From: Paenibacillus sp. 37
Lineage (GTDB): Bacteria; Bacillota; Bacilli; Paenibacillales; Paenibacillaceae
DNA length: 64,000 nt
Assembly (NCBI RefSeq): GCF_008386395.1
Contig: NZ_CP043761.1
Location: 1,798,001 to 1,862,000, forward strand
Direction of reading: 5' to 3'
Both the position numbers and the translations under genes were made by a program. Shown here piece after piece: positions 25,473 to 33,734 of this stretch. The notes under the pieces were generated by a model that did no database searches, was not told the origin of the DNA, and was given only the letters and a program-made list of their open reading frames with translations. Every line of letters starts with the position of its first letter. Positions within the stretch are counted from its first letter, which is position 1.

Positions 25473-25809
25473 GCACACGCAGCATGGTAGCAAGAAGGGC
25501 GTAGGACTAAGAACGGGCATGGTTGTGTTGGTTGTTCTGTTCATTATCCTGGTCATGACCAATCCAAACGAAGAGAAATTTGTTGCATGGCTCGCAAGTG
25601 AACATGATATCCATTCTTCGTATAATGTGAATGAAGGCAGGATGTTTACGCAGACGATCGACGGTGCGGAAAAGACGTTTCAATATAAAGCTGGACATAT
25701 ACAGCATAGGGGGATCTTTTCAACATATAGTTATCTTTTCTTGGATCATGAAGGAAAAGAGATCCAGATTGAAGCGGTCGGCATAATGAATATGCTATTT
25801 AATAAATAG
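25462..25809 (+). CDS. DUF4359-like small membrane protein
   Basis: A 115-residue protein with one membrane helix (VGLRTGMVVLVVLFIILVM, about 14-32) followed by TNPNEEKFVAWLASEH, which resembles DUF4359. A beta-rich external domain ends the protein. ATG 25462 sits inside the preceding gene and is preceded by AAACGGGTGAACAGG. It is the last gene of the LytTR cassette before a terminator. The function is unknown. Confidence 0.6.
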   Translation: MKHEHTQHGSKKGVGLRTGMVVLVVLFIILVMTNPNEEKFVAWLASEHDIHSSYNVNEGRMFTQTIDGAEKTFQYKAGHIQHRGIFSTYSYLFLDHEGKEIQIEAVGIMNMLFNK

Positions 25810-25866
25810 GTAGATTGATTGTGGACAGTTACAAGTTACAAAAGTTAAAAGAAAGTTCTGCTGATA

Positions 25867-25915
25867 ACCACGCGCTTTGCATGATGTAACTCGTGCAGAG
25901 AAGTGTGGTTTTTTG
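25867..25915 (+). terminator. Intrinsic terminator closing the LytTR cassette
   Basis: An AACCAC to GTGGTT stem with an inner TGCAYGA-type helix is followed by TTTTTT. It lies about 60 bases after the DUF4359-like gene. Confidence 0.75.
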
Positions 25916-25955
25916 CGCGAAATACGATAGAAACAGAGATGGTTAACTTCGTTTA

Positions 25956-25984
25956 TTCGCAAATTCCACATTATGGGTTATGAT
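25956..25984 (+). promoter_or_regulatory. Promoter, TTCGCA-17-TATGAT type
   Basis: TTCGCA and TATGAT are spaced by 17 bases, with GGGT before the -10. The whole 30-base element is closely similar to that at 20039-20067. It precedes the lipoprotein gene at 26093. Confidence 0.6.
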
Positions 25985-26092
25985 GTACCTTGAGAGAAAA
26001 TTTTACATACATAGGAAGTCTCTTTTTTAAATAAAAGGCATTTAAGATCTTTACCAGGGGAGTGTTATCCATGATTAAATGGAGGGTTGATG

Positions 26093-26602
26093 ATGAAAAA
26101 GTTAACTGTAGTTTCATTATTATTTCTACTTCTAATGGCCTGTCAGAACCAGGAAAACACTGAAGATGGACAACAATCATTAGATTCCTCGGCTCAAAGT
26201 GTCACAGAAAAAGAGGTACAACAGAATGAAGAAATATCGACACTTCAAGAGAAGGAAGACATCCCACCAGAGTATCTCGATGAAACAAACTATACCGGGG
26301 ACCAATTGGAAATCGTCAAACTTATGAATGCCCGTATGCGTTATTTATACGAAGAGGATGAAAAGCGATATATGAATCTTTTTGATCCACAGTCTCCTAT
26401 ATCGGGCATGGGAAGATACAAAATTCGAAAGATTACTTCCATAAGCGATATTCTCATTCAAGAGCAAAAGAAACTCTTCCAGGTAGCTGTAACGATTACT
26501 GAACTAAGAGAGAACGATAAGGAATATATCAATACGATGGTGTTTTGGAAAAAGAAAGAAGATGGCGATTCTGCGCAATGGGTTATTGCAGATATTGATT
26601 AA
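26093..26602 (+). CDS. Lipoprotein of unknown function
   Basis: A 169-residue predicted lipoprotein. KKLTVVSLLFLLLMAC ends in a lipobox with the lipidated cysteine at residue 17. A Gln/Glu/Ser-rich linker is followed by a domain of about 110 residues (LEIVKLMNARMRYLYEEDEKRYMNLF, then IRKITSISDILIQEQ and beta strands) of NTF2-like character. ATG 26093 has GGAGG at 7 bases; the TTG and ATG just upstream are too close to it. It should be anchored to the outer face of the membrane. Confidence 0.7.
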   Translation: MKKLTVVSLLFLLLMACQNQENTEDGQQSLDSSAQSVTEKEVQQNEEISTLQEKEDIPPEYLDETNYTGDQLEIVKLMNARMRYLYEEDEKRYMNLFDPQSPISGMGRYKIRKITSISDILIQEQKKLFQVAVTITELRENDKEYINTMVFWKKKEDGDSAQWVIADID

Positions 26603-26665
26603 TAAAATAGCGGATAGATACATGGAAAATCCATGTCATCGCACAAAATAAAGGATGATGTAATA

Positions 26666-27504
26666 ATGGCTAGACGCTTAGTACTTATTGAAGGATTACC
26701 GGGTTCAGGCAAGTCAACAATTGCCCAAATGGTATCCGAAATTTTATAGAACAAGGCAAGGAGGTACAACTATTTCAAGAAGGGAACCTGGATCACCCTG
26801 CTGATTACGAAGGTGTTGCTTTTTATGATGCTGGAGACTTCGAGTCCTTATTGAAAACGCATGAAGAATACACAGAGATTCTGAAAAGCCATGCAATTGC
26901 TCATGATCAAGGATACCTGATTCCTTATCGTAAGATGAGAGAACAATGGGGAATAGAGCTTCCCGATCACATTGTACAGGATATTTTCAACCGAGATATT
27001 TACGAAATTCCTTTTGAGCAAAATGTGAAGCTGATCACCGAGAAGTGGCATGATTTCACCCAAAACGTGTTAAGCACGAATGATGACTACATCACGATAT
27101 TTGAGTGTTGTTTTATCCAGAATCCACTAACCATGGGTCTTGTAAAATGCAATCAATCCAAAGAGCAGAATGTGCAGTATGTATTGGAACTAGGTCGTAT
27201 CATTCATGCTTTGAATCCGCTTCTCATTTATATCGACCAGAAGGATATATCCTATACCTTTGATAAGGCGGTTAGTGAAAGACCCAAAGAATGGTCAGAG
27301 GGATTCATTCATTATTATACGAACCAGGGTTTGGGGCAGGCACAGGGTTATCAGGGTGTTAAGGGTACGGTACAGGTTTTGCAGGAAAGAAAGAAGCTGG
27401 AGTCTGAAATCTATGAGTTACTTCAAATGGATAAGGTATGGCTGGATAATTCGGATTATGACCGCGAGGCTTGTAGGCACAAGTTAGAAAAGATTTTGCA
27501 GTAA
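26666..27504 (+). pseudogene. P-loop NTPase/kinase-like protein, frameshifted
   Basis: The ATG at 26666 encodes MARRLVLIEGLPGSGKSTIA with a perfect Walker A, but the frame stops at 26747 after 27 codons. The frame one base earlier continues IEQGKEVQLFQEGNLDHPADYEGV and runs to 27504 without a break. Adding one A within TTTTATAG (26742-26749) fuses them into a protein of about 279 residues. The second part has no ribosome site of its own near 26851. The intact form would resemble small nucleoside or thymidylate-type kinases; the specific role is unknown. Confidence 0.8.
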
Positions 27505-27542
27505 CCTTAATGAAATACGAATACATACCGGAGGTTAGTTTT

Positions 27543-27728
27543 ATGACATTTTATGGAGTAGCCTTAATTGCAACAACCGCAATCTTAATTATTATAGGTG
27601 TTCGAAGTAAACGGAAAGTAATTCTTAGATGGGGCATTGCCAGTTTTGTTCTATTGCTCGTACTTATTATTCCTTCGTTCATTAACGGGTTTATGGACGG
27701 ATTTGCTGATGGATGGTCAGCGAGATGA
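27543..27728 (+). CDS. Small membrane protein
   Basis: A 61-residue protein with two membrane helices (FYGVALIATTAILIIIGV and IASFVLLLVLIIPSFI) separated by a basic turn (RSKRKVILR), and a short tail (GFMDGFADGW). ATG 27543 has GGAGG about 8 bases upstream. Its stop overlaps the start of the following Nudix gene (ATGA), so the two are probably translated together. No family is recognised. Confidence 0.6.
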   Translation: MTFYGVALIATTAILIIIGVRSKRKVILRWGIASFVLLLVLIIPSFINGFMDGFADGWSAR

Positions 27729-28216
27729 CCACTGCAGATAACAATAATGTATCGTATGACCAAAATAACAACAAATTCAACTTCCGTGTGGCAGGTATTG
27801 TGATGGATGCGGGAAGAGTTCTTTTGCATACGACTGAACAGGATGCTTTCTGGAATCTGCCCGGAGGTCGGGTGAAATTAAACGAGACAACAGAAGCGGC
27901 TATTGTGCGAGAGATGATGGAGGAACTGGGTGTTCATGTAAGAGCGCAAAGGCTCGCATATGTTAGTGAAGATTTCTTTGAATATGATGGCCTGAAGTAT
28001 CATGAAGTTGGCTTTTATTATCTCATCACATTGCCGGAAGCCCATAAGCTATATAGTGAAACTGAATTCAAAGGTTTAGAAGATAACGGTAAGTTAATTT
28101 TCCAATGGTTTTCCTTGGACGAACTAGAGCAGATGGAAGTATATCCTGTGTTTTTGAAAAAGGAACTGAGTAACCTTCTTGATGCAAAAGGCATCAAACA
28201 CTTCATTCAGAAATAG
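27725..28216 (+). CDS. Nudix hydrolase
   Basis: A 163-residue Nudix enzyme with a full catalytic box: GRVKLNETTEAAIVREMMEELG matches GX5EX7REUXEEXGU. The preceding AFWNLPGG and the later EVGFYYLITLPEAHKLY fit the family fold. The substrate is unknown. The start overlaps the previous stop by four bases; ATG 27713 is an alternative. It is followed within 15 bases by a histidine phosphatase gene. Confidence 0.85.
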   Translation: MTTADNNNVSYDQNNNKFNFRVAGIVMDAGRVLLHTTEQDAFWNLPGGRVKLNETTEAAIVREMMEELGVHVRAQRLAYVSEDFFEYDGLKYHEVGFYYLITLPEAHKLYSETEFKGLEDNGKLIFQWFSLDELEQMEVYPVFLKKELSNLLDAKGIKHFIQK

Positions 28217-28230
28217 AGGAATAGGTGCCT

Positions 28231-28800
28231 ATGGACATTACATTTATTCGTCATGGTCATGGTGAACACTTGATGGACTACCCTAACCAATTAGATTGTC
28301 TGCATCCTGGCCTCACTGAATTGGGAAAAATTCAGGTCATAGCGTTGCGTAAACAAGTCGTTTTTGCGCCTGAAGACGTCATTTTGGTTAGTCCAACGAA
28401 ACGTACTATTGAAACAGCACAACTCCTAACCACTAACAAAAATCTTGTGTTCTTCAGCCCACTGGTTGGCCCAAGAATGTTTCCTCAGAATCCAGAGTTT
28501 GTTCCTTTCGTCTGTGATCAGATCTATTCCAAGGAAGAGCTCAGCCATCAGTATAGTGACAAAAGATTCGTTGAGCTGGGGATGGATTGTTGGGAAGAAT
28601 GTATTAATCAGATGGATGCAGATCGGTTCCAGATATTAGCTGAAAAGCTTCTTGAGTGGTGCAGGCAACAGAGCGGCAATACGTTTATCATTTCACATGA
28701 TGGTACGATATCGAACTACAGGATGTTACTCGGAGAACAAGGGATAACCAAAAGTGATTTTCTTGGTGAAGCAGGGCAGTACACAAATCGAAACGTTTAA
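28231..28800 (+). CDS. Histidine phosphatase family protein
   Basis: A 189-residue enzyme. The RHG motif at residues 7-9 (TFIRHGHGE) is followed by LTELGKIQ, SPTKRTIETAQ with the second arginine, and FIISHDGTISNY with the C-terminal catalytic histidine. It resembles phosphoglycerate-mutase-like phosphatases. ATG 28231 lies 10 bases after AGAGGA; GTG 28225 is too close. It is probably co-transcribed with the Nudix gene, a pairing that suggests housecleaning of phosphorylated metabolites. Confidence 0.8.
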   Translation: MDITFIRHGHGEHLMDYPNQLDCLHPGLTELGKIQVIALRKQVVFAPEDVILVSPTKRTIETAQLLTTNKNLVFFSPLVGPRMFPQNPEFVPFVCDQIYSKEELSHQYSDKRFVELGMDCWEECINQMDADRFQILAEKLLEWCRQQSGNTFIISHDGTISNYRMLLGEQGITKSDFLGEAGQYTNRNV

Positions 28801-28833
28801 CGATTAATCTGTTTTTTGGCAGGGAGGGATTAC

Positions 28834-29208
28834 ATGAAATCTGTTCCGTTCTCTATACTTATAGCCAGTTTCATTTTGGGTATCTCGTTTATTATTGGCT
28901 GCATATTGTTAACGACTCAGGAGAGAAATAGTGAACTGACTCAGGCAGCTGAGCAAGAAGTGCCGACCGAAAAAGCGTTGTTAACGATGCAAGAAACTGC
29001 CGAGTATCTGAGTATGACTGAAGAACAGGTGATGAGTATTATTAAGGCGGGACAAGGGAGCTTTACCGTATCAGGTTTCTTTGATGGGAGGATGTTTCCG
29101 TTCATTAAGGTTCAGGATCAATTTTTTGTTAGTAGAGTGGAGTTGGATTTGTGGGTTCAGGAAGCATCTGCAAGTCACAGAAGATATATTAATGGGCAGA
29201 TGCAGTAG
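28834..29208 (+). CDS. Membrane-anchored excisionase-type HTH protein
   Basis: A 124-residue protein. Residues 5-27 form one membrane helix (FSILIASFILGISFIIGCIL). After a polar linker, residues 52-112 resemble the helix-turn-helix 17/excisionase domain: LLTMQETAEYLSMTEEQVMSIIKAG, then FPFIKVQDQFFVSRVELDLWV. ATG 28834 follows GGGAGG at 6 bases. The domain normally binds DNA in the cytoplasm, and its attachment to a membrane helix is unusual. The function is unknown. Confidence 0.7.
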   Translation: MKSVPFSILIASFILGISFIIGCILLTTQERNSELTQAAEQEVPTEKALLTMQETAEYLSMTEEQVMSIIKAGQGSFTVSGFFDGRMFPFIKVQDQFFVSRVELDLWVQEASASHRRYINGQMQ

Positions 29209-29249
29209 TCTATGGGAACGATGGCATACTCCAAAGGAGATGAAGCCAC

Positions 29250-29792
29250 ATGGAATTCGTGGGAGAGAAGGTAAGAATAACAACAGTCACAGAGCAGGAC
29301 CTCAACTTCATAGGTCAACTTGAATGTGACAAAAGCATATGGAGCTTTGAGGAAACTGTTGAAACCGACGAGGAAAAGGTTCGTGAGGACTATCGCAGCC
29401 ATTTTGCTGTCGCAGATGAGAAACCGTATGCTTATGATTTCGTTATACGGCGCATGAATGATCCAGAGGATACACCCATTGGTATCGTTCAGATGTGGAG
29501 TTATGTGGATCACCGAAAAAGCTGGGAACTTGGATTCGCTGTACTTTCGGAATACGCAGGTAGAGGATACGGGAGTGAAGCTACCCGACTTTTGCTACAA
29601 TTTGCATTTCAAGAGTTACAAGCTCATAAGGTCGTTGGCATGTGCAATTCACAAAACGTTCCCTCAGCCGCATTGATGCAGCATGTGGGTATGTCACGGG
29701 AGGCCGTCTTCCAGGAAGAACTATGGTGGAACAATCAGTGGACCGACCAGTATTTTTTCTCGATTTTGGATAAAGAGTTTAAGCAAGTCTAA
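29250..29792 (+). CDS. GNAT family N-acetyltransferase
   Basis: A 180-residue RimJ/RimL-type acetyltransferase. Visible marks are VRITTVTEQDLNFI, ELGFAVLSEYAGRGYGSEATRLLL with the acetyl-CoA loop (GRGYGSE), and VVGMCNSQNVPSAALMQHVGM with the conserved asparagine. The substrate is unknown. The ATG follows AAAGGAGATGAAGCCAC. It stands 41 bases after the HTH protein gene on the same strand. Confidence 0.85.
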   Translation: MEFVGEKVRITTVTEQDLNFIGQLECDKSIWSFEETVETDEEKVREDYRSHFAVADEKPYAYDFVIRRMNDPEDTPIGIVQMWSYVDHRKSWELGFAVLSEYAGRGYGSEATRLLLQFAFQELQAHKVVGMCNSQNVPSAALMQHVGMSREAVFQEELWWNNQWTDQYFFSILDKEFKQV

Positions 29793-29812
29793 TAGGTACG
29801 GGAGGAAATCAG

Positions 29813-30478
29813 ATGACGACGTTGGTTCTGCTAAGTGATTTGGTATTCGAATCTAACGATAAGCTAAATCAGAGGATACTAAGCTTATTCCACAGTGAAC
29901 AGCCTTCCATCGGCTATATTCCTTCATGTTCCGACCCGGAACGAAGGTATTTTGAACACACTGGACGTTACTATAATCAAATAGGAATAGATAATATTCA
30001 ATATTATGATTTTGATCTGGAGTACGAGGAGAGCACATTTGGTTCCATATTCGAGTGTGATGCAATTCATCTATCCGGCGGAAATACGTTTTATTTTCTA
30101 AGTTTATTACAGAAGAGAAATGTGCTTGGTTTACTACGTTCCTATGTGAAGAGTGGCGGCATGCTGATCGGGGTCAGCGCAGGAAGTATTCTGACGACAC
30201 CTACGATAGAGATAGCGGGGTATGGGGAAGATGCTGATGAAAACGAAGTAGATCTGAAAGATATGAAAGCACTGGAACTCGTTAATTTTGAGTTTGCACC
30301 GCATTGGGACGGTTCGGAAGATAAACTAAATGCATTAAGAGAATATACTCATGTTCACCGTACAGCGGTTTATGCGTGCCAAGATGGAGGCGGGGTTGTA
30401 GTTGATGGTGAAAGCGTAGAGTTATATGGAAATGTGCGTCTCGTAGATGGCAAAGAAAGTGGGTCAAGTGATGAGTAA
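29813..30478 (+). CDS. Peptidase S51/dipeptidase E-like protein
   Basis: A 221-residue member of the class I glutamine-amidotransferase-like fold. The nucleophile is S122 in LIGVSAGS, with IHLSGGNTFYF near residue 87 and FAPHWDG near 162 providing the expected histidine. Relatives cleave Asp-Xaa dipeptides or cyanophycin products. It lacks a signal peptide, so it should be cytoplasmic. The ATG follows GGGAGG. Its last codons overlap the start of the PhzF gene by 8 bases. Confidence 0.8.
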   Translation: MTTLVLLSDLVFESNDKLNQRILSLFHSEQPSIGYIPSCSDPERRYFEHTGRYYNQIGIDNIQYYDFDLEYEESTFGSIFECDAIHLSGGNTFYFLSLLQKRNVLGLLRSYVKSGGMLIGVSAGSILTTPTIEIAGYGEDADENEVDLKDMKALELVNFEFAPHWDGSEDKLNALREYTHVHRTAVYACQDGGGVVVDGESVELYGNVRLVDGKESGSSDE

Positions 30479-31365
30479 TATTAAGGTCTATCATTATGAT
30501 GCTTTCTCCACAGTTCCCGGCCAAGGTAACCCGGCAGGAGTGGTTTTTGATGGGGATCATTTAAGTGAGACGGAAATGCAGCAGATCGCTTATAAGGTTG
30601 GTTTTAATGAAACAGTATTTGTGTTGAACTCTGAAGTAGCTGACGTCAGATTACGTTATTTTACACCGGGTCATGAGATTAATCTGTGTGGTCATGCGAC
30701 AATGGCATCACTGTATGGTTTAAAGACGCGTGATATGTTGAGTGACAAAGAGTTAATCACGATTGAAACCAATGTAGGCATATTACCTATACGATTTGAG
30801 CACAATGCCGGCACCATTTACATGGAAATGAAACAGGATCAGCCGCAGTTTATACCGTTCCAGGGTGATATCCAGAAGCTGGTGAGCGCCATAAACCTCA
30901 CTTTGGATGATGTTGACCTTTCTACGCCAATCGTTTATGGAAGTACGGGAACCTGGACGTTATTAATCCCGATTCGTGAATTGAACTCTTTTATGAAAAT
31001 GAAACCGGATTCTTCCCTGTTCCCAGGAATTTTAATTGAGAATCCCAAAGCTTCCCTACATCCCTTTGGTTTCGAAACCCGTGATTCCGATGCGATGATG
31101 CATGCCAGACATTTTTCATCACCTTACTCAGGTACGACGGAAGATCCAGTGACTGGAACAGCCTCCGGGGTGATGGGGGCTTATTATTTAACCTATGTGA
31201 AACCGGAGATTGATGAGGTACAGTTTGTGGTAGAGCAAGGGCCATGAGATTGGAAGAGATGGAAAGGTTCAAGTGAGTGTGATTCGGGATGGTGAGGATA
31301 TGGATGTCAGAATAAAGGGGACAGCTGTATTTGTGCGTGAACTGAATGTTGAATTGGACACCTGA
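30471..31365 (+). pseudogene. PhzF-family isomerase, frameshifted near C-terminus
   Basis: From ATG 30471 the first frame gives a PhzF-type protein: YDAFSTVPGQGNPAGVVF, catalytic E47 in FNETVFV, RYFTPGHEINLCGHATMAS and DPVTGTASGVMGAY. It stops at 31245 just after VEQGP. The next frame continues HEIGRDGKVQVSVIRDGED and ends with VFVRELNVELDT at 31365, as expected for the family. Removing one C from GGGCC at 31231-31235 restores a protein of about 297 residues. As sequenced the product would lack about 40 terminal residues that include core strands. Confidence 0.8.
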
Positions 31366-31405
31366 TCCTATACGAAAGTAAAAAGCGCGAAGGGAGATTA
31401 ACATT

Positions 31406-31858
31406 TTGCAAATTTTTGATATTCGGCAGAAGCCGGACGTGCTGCAAGAAGCAGTGCAGTATTTCTGGAAACAATGGGGTTCGGAATCAAGCTTCCAGTT
31501 CTATCGGGATTGTATAGAGCGTTCTGTGGAGACAGATAGTGATGTACCAAGGTTTTATGTGATGCTGGACGGAGACCGAATTATCGGTGGGTATGCTTTG
31601 TTACGAAGTGATCTGAATAGCAGGCAGGATCTCTTTCCCTGGTTTGCGTGTCTTCATGTTGATCCAGAATATCGGGGCCGAAACCTGGGTGGACAACTCC
31701 AGAACCATGCATTGAATGAGGTGAAAACAAAAGGGTATGACAAGCTGTATTTATGTACTGATCTGACCGATTATTATGAGAAAAATAACTGGGCCTATAT
31801 CGGTAAAGGATACCTGCTTGATGATGAAGAGACGAGAATCTACGAATATAAGATTTGA
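31406..31858 (+). CDS. GNAT family N-acetyltransferase
   Basis: A 150-residue acetyltransferase: RFYVMLDGDRIIGGYALL, WFACLHVDPEYRGRNLGGQLQNHA with the acetyl-CoA loop (YRGRNLGG), and LYLCTDLTDYYEKNNWAYIG. The start is TTG with AGGGAG about 9 bases upstream. The substrate is unknown. Its end overlaps the start of the following phosphotransferase, so the two are probably coupled. It resembles small resistance-type acetyltransferases. Confidence 0.8.
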   Translation: MQIFDIRQKPDVLQEAVQYFWKQWGSESSFQFYRDCIERSVETDSDVPRFYVMLDGDRIIGGYALLRSDLNSRQDLFPWFACLHVDPEYRGRNLGGQLQNHALNEVKTKGYDKLYLCTDLTDYYEKNNWAYIGKGYLLDDEETRIYEYKI

Positions 31859-32812
31859 TAGAATCATTTCTCATTATTTCGAAGATACCGAGTATACCTT
31901 GGGAGTTGTTCCATTTGGTCTGACGAATACTACCAAGATTCTTGAAATACATGGACAGAGGTTTATTGTTCGTATCTATAACAGACATCTCAAAACGATC
32001 GATGGTATTGAACTTGAATGTGAAGTGGCGGCTTTCCTTGAAAGTACGCCTTCTTCGTTTCAGGTCCCACTCTTTCACAGGGCTATAGACGGACAAAACT
32101 ATTTATTATTAGAAGACGGGACGCTTGCGTCTATTACTAGCTTTTTGGAAGGTACTGTACCCCAATTGTCTAGCGTAGACAAATCTAAGAAGTTTGGGCA
32201 GCTGGTGGGTGAGTTTTCGACACGAATGCAAGGGTTCCCAATAGGCAAGCAAGTTTGCAGGGGGAGTTCATTTACTAAAGTGTACGAAATTCATCCGTTA
32301 GCTAATCGTCAATCGATTAAGGTTTTTTATGAAAATCTACCTTTTATCAGAAAATGATCACAGAAATTAAGAGTTCTAATCTGCAGTTAGAGATATTACC
32401 ACAACAGTTGGTTCATCATGATTTGTTGATTTATAATTTGCTCGCTGAAAATGAGAAGATCACATGCGTACTGGATTTTGATTTTATGGGTATGGATGCT
32501 GCGTTTATGGAATTCACAATTAGCTTTAACCATGTGGTTCAGGAATCCCAAGGATCAATGGAAATGATTGAGTCCTTTATTCAGGGGTATGGTCGTGAAC
32601 GCAAGCATTCAGTGCTTGAGTTCGGTTATCTCCCTTTACTTACAAAAATCTATTATATAGCAGTACTTCATTTCTATATTGGTCAGCATTATGCCGGAGC
32701 AACGATTGAACACAACTTCACGTTTATGATTGAACAGTTTGAGAGGAACATGAATTGGCTGGAAAAGCATAATCTTAGCATTCAAGAGTTGCTTAATAGA
32801 TACTTGATCTGA
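31821..32812 (+). pseudogene. APH-type phosphotransferase, frameshifted
   Basis: The N-terminal frame (31821-32357) shows GLTNTTKILEIHGQRFIVRIYN, an ATP-site strand pair of the APH fold, and ends FYENLPFIRK. The second frame starts at an ATG overlapping that stop and contains QLVHHDLLIYNLL, the catalytic loop, and VLDFDFMGMDAAFMEF, the metal-binding segment. One extra A in the AAAA run at 32351-32354 fuses Arg-Lys to Met-Ile-Thr-Glu. An ATGA-coupled two-chain enzyme is possible but unlikely, since no APH of this class is known to me as two subunits. The substrate is unknown. Confidence 0.75.
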
Positions 32813-32864
32813 TTACACGTTAGATAAATAATTCCTGAGCTGTCGTTTTAGGAGGAATGATCCT

Positions 32865-33704
32865 ATGATCACCGAGATTAATAAACAGGAGTTTCACAAA
32901 GTAAAACATCTCACGGATTCGTGTCAGAATATTGAAGTCAAGGCGGTGTCGTCTGGCTTGAACCCGGGACGGATCTATGTCGATGATGCAGAGAATATCA
33001 CAGCAGCATTAATTTGGATACATGGACAATCTGGTTTTCAGTTGATCGGAGATTCTCGAAGTGAACCCTTTCTGAATGAATTGAAAGAGTACATGCGGGA
33101 ACGTATTGAACCTGAATTATTGAACTTACATATTCATGCTGTGGAAATTGGTGTGGTGGATGAAGCTTGGGAAGATGTCCTTCAACATATCTCCGGGAAA
33201 AGAGATATCTCCAGTGATATTCAGCATGTATTCAAGTTGAATCCAAATTCGATAAGTCAGCAAGTACCTCTCGACATATGTGCTTCACAGGACGAGGAAG
33301 TCAGAATTCTCAGGATAGATCAAGTACTATTAGGAGAGAAAAGATATAACAATTCTCCATTCCTGAAAGATAAAATCTCTCACTTTTGGACGACAAGAGA
33401 TGATTTTTTACAACATGGATTTGGCTACGTTATAGTGCATAACGATGATATCGCGAGTGTTTGCCTTTCGGCATTTATCGCAGATCAGACACATGCGGTT
33501 GATATTGAAACGGTTGAAGTCTACAGAAGAAGGAATTATGGTGCGATGGTGGCAAAAGCTTTTGTGGAAGAATGCGGTCGTGTAGGCATACATCCGTATT
33601 GGGATTGTTCACCGGACAATGTGGGCTCCATTCGTCTTGCACAGGGTGTGGGGATGTCACTGGATTTTAACTATAGAGTTTACTGGTATGACCTCTCTAT
33701 TTGA
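32865..33704 (+). CDS. GNAT acetyltransferase, ZmaR-like
   Basis: A 279-residue protein of the longer GNAT class (PF12746-like, the group including zwittermicin A self-resistance). The first half is a degenerate domain (ITAALIWIHGQSGFQLIGD) and the second half is the catalytic GNAT core: GYVIVHNDDIASVCLSAFIA, DIETVEVYRRRNYGAMVAKAFV and YWDCSPDNVGSIRLAQGVGM. The ATG follows GGAGGAATGATCCT. The substrate is unknown, and the resistance role is only suggested by resemblance. Confidence 0.75.
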   Translation: MITEINKQEFHKVKHLTDSCQNIEVKAVSSGLNPGRIYVDDAENITAALIWIHGQSGFQLIGDSRSEPFLNELKEYMRERIEPELLNLHIHAVEIGVVDEAWEDVLQHISGKRDISSDIQHVFKLNPNSISQQVPLDICASQDEEVRILRIDQVLLGEKRYNNSPFLKDKISHFWTTRDDFLQHGFGYVIVHNDDIASVCLSAFIADQTHAVDIETVEVYRRRNYGAMVAKAFVEECGRVGIHPYWDCSPDNVGSIRLAQGVGMSLDFNYRVYWYDLSI

Positions 33705-33734
33705 TGGGAGATCAGATATGAAGGAGGATATGTT

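Noticed and set aside
26851..27504. P-loop protein C-terminus as an independent gene starting at TTG 26851
   Set aside because: The frame is open and protein-like for at least 100 bases upstream, and no ribosome site precedes 26851.
32354..32812. Second half of the phosphotransferase as an independent gene
   Set aside because: It lacks the N-lobe and a ribosome site, and joins smoothly to the upstream half after a one-base change.
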